The position numbers and the translations under genes are program-made. From the NCBI GenBank assembly GCA_003453735.1, contig DMNE01000040.1, positions 3,084-10,478 on the forward strand: a DNA stretch of 7,395 bases. The letters run 5' to 3'. This stretch comes from Nitrospiraceae bacterium (lineage in GTDB: Bacteria; Nitrospirota; Thermodesulfovibrionia; Thermodesulfovibrionales; UBA9159). This document shows positions 5,433-7,395 of the stretch, piece by piece. Each line of letters opens with the position of its first letter. Position 1 is the stretch's first letter. The notes beneath the pieces were generated by a model, which made no database searches, had not been told where the DNA came from, and worked only from the letters and a program-made list of their open reading frames with translations.

Positions 5433-7133
5433 TCATGGTCGGGGGATGTCATGAGACGGTTCCATGCTAAGGGCCTCATCGAGACGCTTGTCCCTGTCAT
5501 AGATGTCATTCCTGAACTGAAGAGTGCCCCCTTCATCGACCCAGGCCGTGAGATAAAGGAAATGGACATTTAAAGGACGCGGAATCGCGACTTTTTGCTC
5601 AGTCCCAGCCTCTATCGCAGACAATAATTTTTCCCGCGTCCATCGCGGGTCATCCCGTAACACATACTCCGCGAGTTCTAAGGGTTTTTCAATGCGGGTG
5701 CAACCGTGACTGAACGCACGTACATTCTCCGAAAACAACTGCTTGGCTGGAGTATCATGAAGGTAGACATCGAATTTATTGGGAAACATAAACTTGAGTC
5801 GTCCAAGGGCATTCAGATGGCCAGGTTCCTGGCGAAACCTATATGGCAAAGTTTTTGCAGTGATCTTCGACCAGTCAATTGCATCCGGATCTATTGCCTC
5901 TTCGCGAGAGCCCCAGCCCGTCAAGACCTTAATATTCTGTTTGGCTAGATATTGAGGATTTTTCTTGATCGTCTTTATTATCTCTTTCCGTGCGATACTG
6001 TCCGGAACATTCCACGAAGGATTAATAATGAGTTGCGTCATCTCTGCCGTGAAGACAGGAGTGTCCCAAAAACGCTTACCTACCACTACTTTCATCGAGA
6101 GAACTGACTTCCCGTTTTCGATAACATCCAGCTGAAAATTAGCAATGTTGACAACGATAGAGCGCTGCTCCACATTGCCAAGTATCCAGCGCAGCCTTTC
6201 CATATTCAATTCAATTTGCCGTATCCGTTCCTTCAACGGTACGTTGAGGGCAGTGAGAGTGGCAGAGCCAACGATACCATCTGCTTGAAGCCCGTGCCTT
6301 TTCTGAAAAATGAGTACCGACTGTTTCACTCTCGCATCAAAAAGGTTCCCTCCCTTTGCCTCGTCCGCCTCCAGATCACCTGAGGCGGCAAGCCGTTTCC
6401 TCAGTTCTACAACCCTGTCGGAGATGCCGCCTTGTTTCAAACGAGGGCCGCTCGAAACCTGTGGCCACTCACCTCTTGATGACCGTTCCCTGTATAGCGC
6501 AAGGAACTGTTTGAGTCTGTCGTAGGAGGCTTGTGCGGGGCGGAGCCTCGCCAAGGCCTCTCTTATCTGTTTTTTCTTGAGAGCCTGCTCAAGGACAGAG
6601 GAAACATCCACAGTCCCTCGTTTGGCAAACCATTCCGCTTGAATAGTAACAGGATTCACACACCCGCCTGACAGATGACAGCCGAGGGTGACAAATGCAT
6701 CAGTGAGGAGGATATCGAGATCGGCCAAACGTATTGGGTCAGGATATGACTCTTTCTCTACCTCATCGACCAGAGATTTTATTGGGCCAAGGTGATAGTG
6801 ATCGGGCGTCAGGCCATCGCCATAGGCTTCCTCCACCGCCTTTATGAGCGTTTCTGCTTGCATTAGGTGGCCTTCCCGGCTCCATGCAGGCTCGTAGTTT
6901 CTTCCCCTATAGAAGCTTTCGGCAAGAACCGATGAGTAGATCCGCTCTCCCTTAATAGCTGTTTTTGCGGTTCCCCATTCGGTTATCCTCTCTTTTATGA
7001 GAAGGTCCACCCCCGAATCGGATATCTGAATAGATGAATTTTTTTCTAAAGAAGCACCCTGGTTGCATAAAAAAACAATTAAGAAAAAGAGCGCAATAAT
7101 TCCCTTTTGTATTAAGTTTACCCGTGTCATCAT
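5433..7133 (-). CDS. ldtD: Murein L,D-transpeptidase, YcbB/LdtD-like
   Basis: The 566-residue protein has the layout of YcbB (LdtD), a periplasmic enzyme that makes 3-3 meso-diaminopimelate cross-links in peptidoglycan. Residues 11-23 form a hydrophobic signal or anchor segment after a basic start. Cys23 lacks a proper lipobox (VFLC), so a lipoprotein is unlikely. The scaffold domain is at about 75-220, a PG_binding_1 domain at about 235-300 (VKQSVLIFQKRHGLQADGIVG), and the YkuD catalytic domain at about 323-530. The active-site signature is HDTP with His459 and RAFSHGCTR with Cys478 and Arg480; all expected catalytic residues are present. A loop or capping insertion (about 385-445) interrupts the YkuD fold, as in YcbB. 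Length is near that of the E. coli protein. The start is MM at 7133/7130 with only a weak ribosome-binding site (GGTAG). No YcbK-like peptidase follows it, unlike in enterobacteria. Confidence 0.93.
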   Translation of the reverse strand: MMTRVNLIQKGIIALFFLIVFLCNQGASLEKNSSIQISDSGVDLLIKERITEWGTAKTAIKGERIYSSVLAESFYRGRNYEPAWSREGHLMQAETLIKAVEEAYGDGLTPDHYHLGPIKSLVDEVEKESYPDPIRLADLDILLTDAFVTLGCHLSGGCVNPVTIQAEWFAKRGTVDVSSVLEQALKKKQIREALARLRPAQASYDRLKQFLALYRERSSRGEWPQVSSGPRLKQGGISDRVVELRKRLAASGDLEADEAKGGNLFDARVKQSVLIFQKRHGLQADGIVGSATLTALNVPLKERIRQIELNMERLRWILGNVEQRSIVVNIANFQLDVIENGKSVLSMKVVVGKRFWDTPVFTAEMTQLIINPSWNVPDSIARKEIIKTIKKNPQYLAKQNIKVLTGWGSREEAIDPDAIDWSKITAKTLPYRFRQEPGHLNALGRLKFMFPNKFDVYLHDTPAKQLFSENVRAFSHGCTRIEKPLELAEYVLRDDPRWTREKLLSAIEAGTEQKVAIPRPLNVHFLYLTAWVDEGGTLQFRNDIYDRDKRLDEALSMEPSHDIPRP

Positions 7134-7395
7134 ATTTTATTCTACCAGATGACAGCTTTTACTAAAATATACCGTTGGAGAGCGGCAACACTTCCCCTTC
7201 GATGTTAGCTGGCATTGTAATTCAGCAGCGTTCTGCTTCGCCAGAGGAAGTGCTCCGATTGGCCCGTCGACTGAACGGCCGGGTATCTGGATCTTGGCTA
7301 TGACCTCTCTTCCTCATACAAACATCATAGCGCGCCTGAAAAAGCACGCAAAGAGATTTTTACCAGCCACCTGCCCCTTCCTCATCTTTGCCCGC
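7134..7395. other. Undefined region with short open stretches at the right edge
   Basis: No gene is supported. On the plus strand, 7202-7303 encodes a 33-residue frame (including SPEEVLRLARRLNG), and the next frame is open from about 7275 to the window end with a protein-like reading (GYLDLGYDLSSSYKHHSAPE) but no start codon. The minus strand is open from about 7315 to 7136 without a start (AKIQIPGRSVDGPIG and onward). These could be pieces of a frameshifted gene entering from the right, or chance. Nothing is recognised. Confidence 0.3.
7324..7351 (-). promoter_or_regulatory. Weak candidate promoter for the L,D-transpeptidase gene
   Basis: On the minus strand TTGCGT (7346-7351; four of six) and TATGAT (7324-7329; five of six) are separated by 16 bases. 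Transcription from here would give a leader of about 185-190 bases before the 7133 start. There is no independent support. Confidence 0.22.

Noticed and set aside
5268..5573. Plus-strand 101-codon frame (MQAEKNSPCAARH...).
   Set aside because: It overlaps the 3' end of the transpeptidase gene antisense, starts at a weak codon without a ribosome-binding site, and matches no family I know.
7139..7144. Extended -10-like TGGTAGAAT just upstream of the transpeptidase start.
   Set aside because: Transcription would begin at or inside the start codon; there is no suitable -35, and the bases serve better as a weak ribosome-binding region.
1..7395. CRISPR arrays, tRNA or rRNA genes, complete insertion sequences, or a multi-gene defence system.
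   Set aside because: I found no regularly spaced repeats, cloverleaf or rRNA signatures, transposase genes, or nuclease/effector gene sets in any frame.

Overview
The window looks like a chromosomal segment of a Gram-negative bacterium. It has a YcbB-type periplasmic L,D-transpeptidase with a signal/anchor segment and a proteobacterial-style sigma-70 factor. Moderate base composition, the CapA-type metallophosphatase and the phosphoribosyltransferase/hydrolase pair would fit a deltaproteobacterium-like (Desulfobacterota) or Nitrospirota-like organism. That placement is inference from protein style only.

All well-supported genes lie on the minus strand, so the natural reading order is right to left. 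At the far right (7134-7395) is an undefined region with short open stretches on both strands. Then come a YcbB/LdtD-like murein L,D-transpeptidase (5433-7133) with a hairpin directly abutting its stop codon, and a gap of about 590 bases with no recognisable gene. Next is an RpoD-like sigma factor (3113-4837) that lacks region 1.1. A compact GC-rich segment (2880-3106) follows; its ends are complementary and it can form a GNRA-capped hairpin, so I read it as a candidate structured RNA or small mobile-type element. An AT-rich leader precedes a phosphoribosyltransferase (1878-2537), which is followed without a gap by a decayed alpha/beta-hydrolase fragment (1595-1877). An unidentified stretch (1351-1565), a CapA-family protein (116-1231) and the first 14 codons of another gene (1-42) complete the window.

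The genes do not form one obvious pathway. The transpeptidase acts on the cell wall. The CapA-family protein belongs to a family linked to surface polymers. The sigma factor would direct transcription. The phosphoribosyltransferase and hydrolase belong to a pair often found adjacent or fused, but here the hydrolase is broken. The most interesting item is the 2880-3106 element just downstream of the sigma factor gene: its size, GC contrast, end complementarity and tetraloop hairpin suggest a structured RNA. One testable hypothesis is a solo HEARO/omega-type RNA without its nuclease gene.
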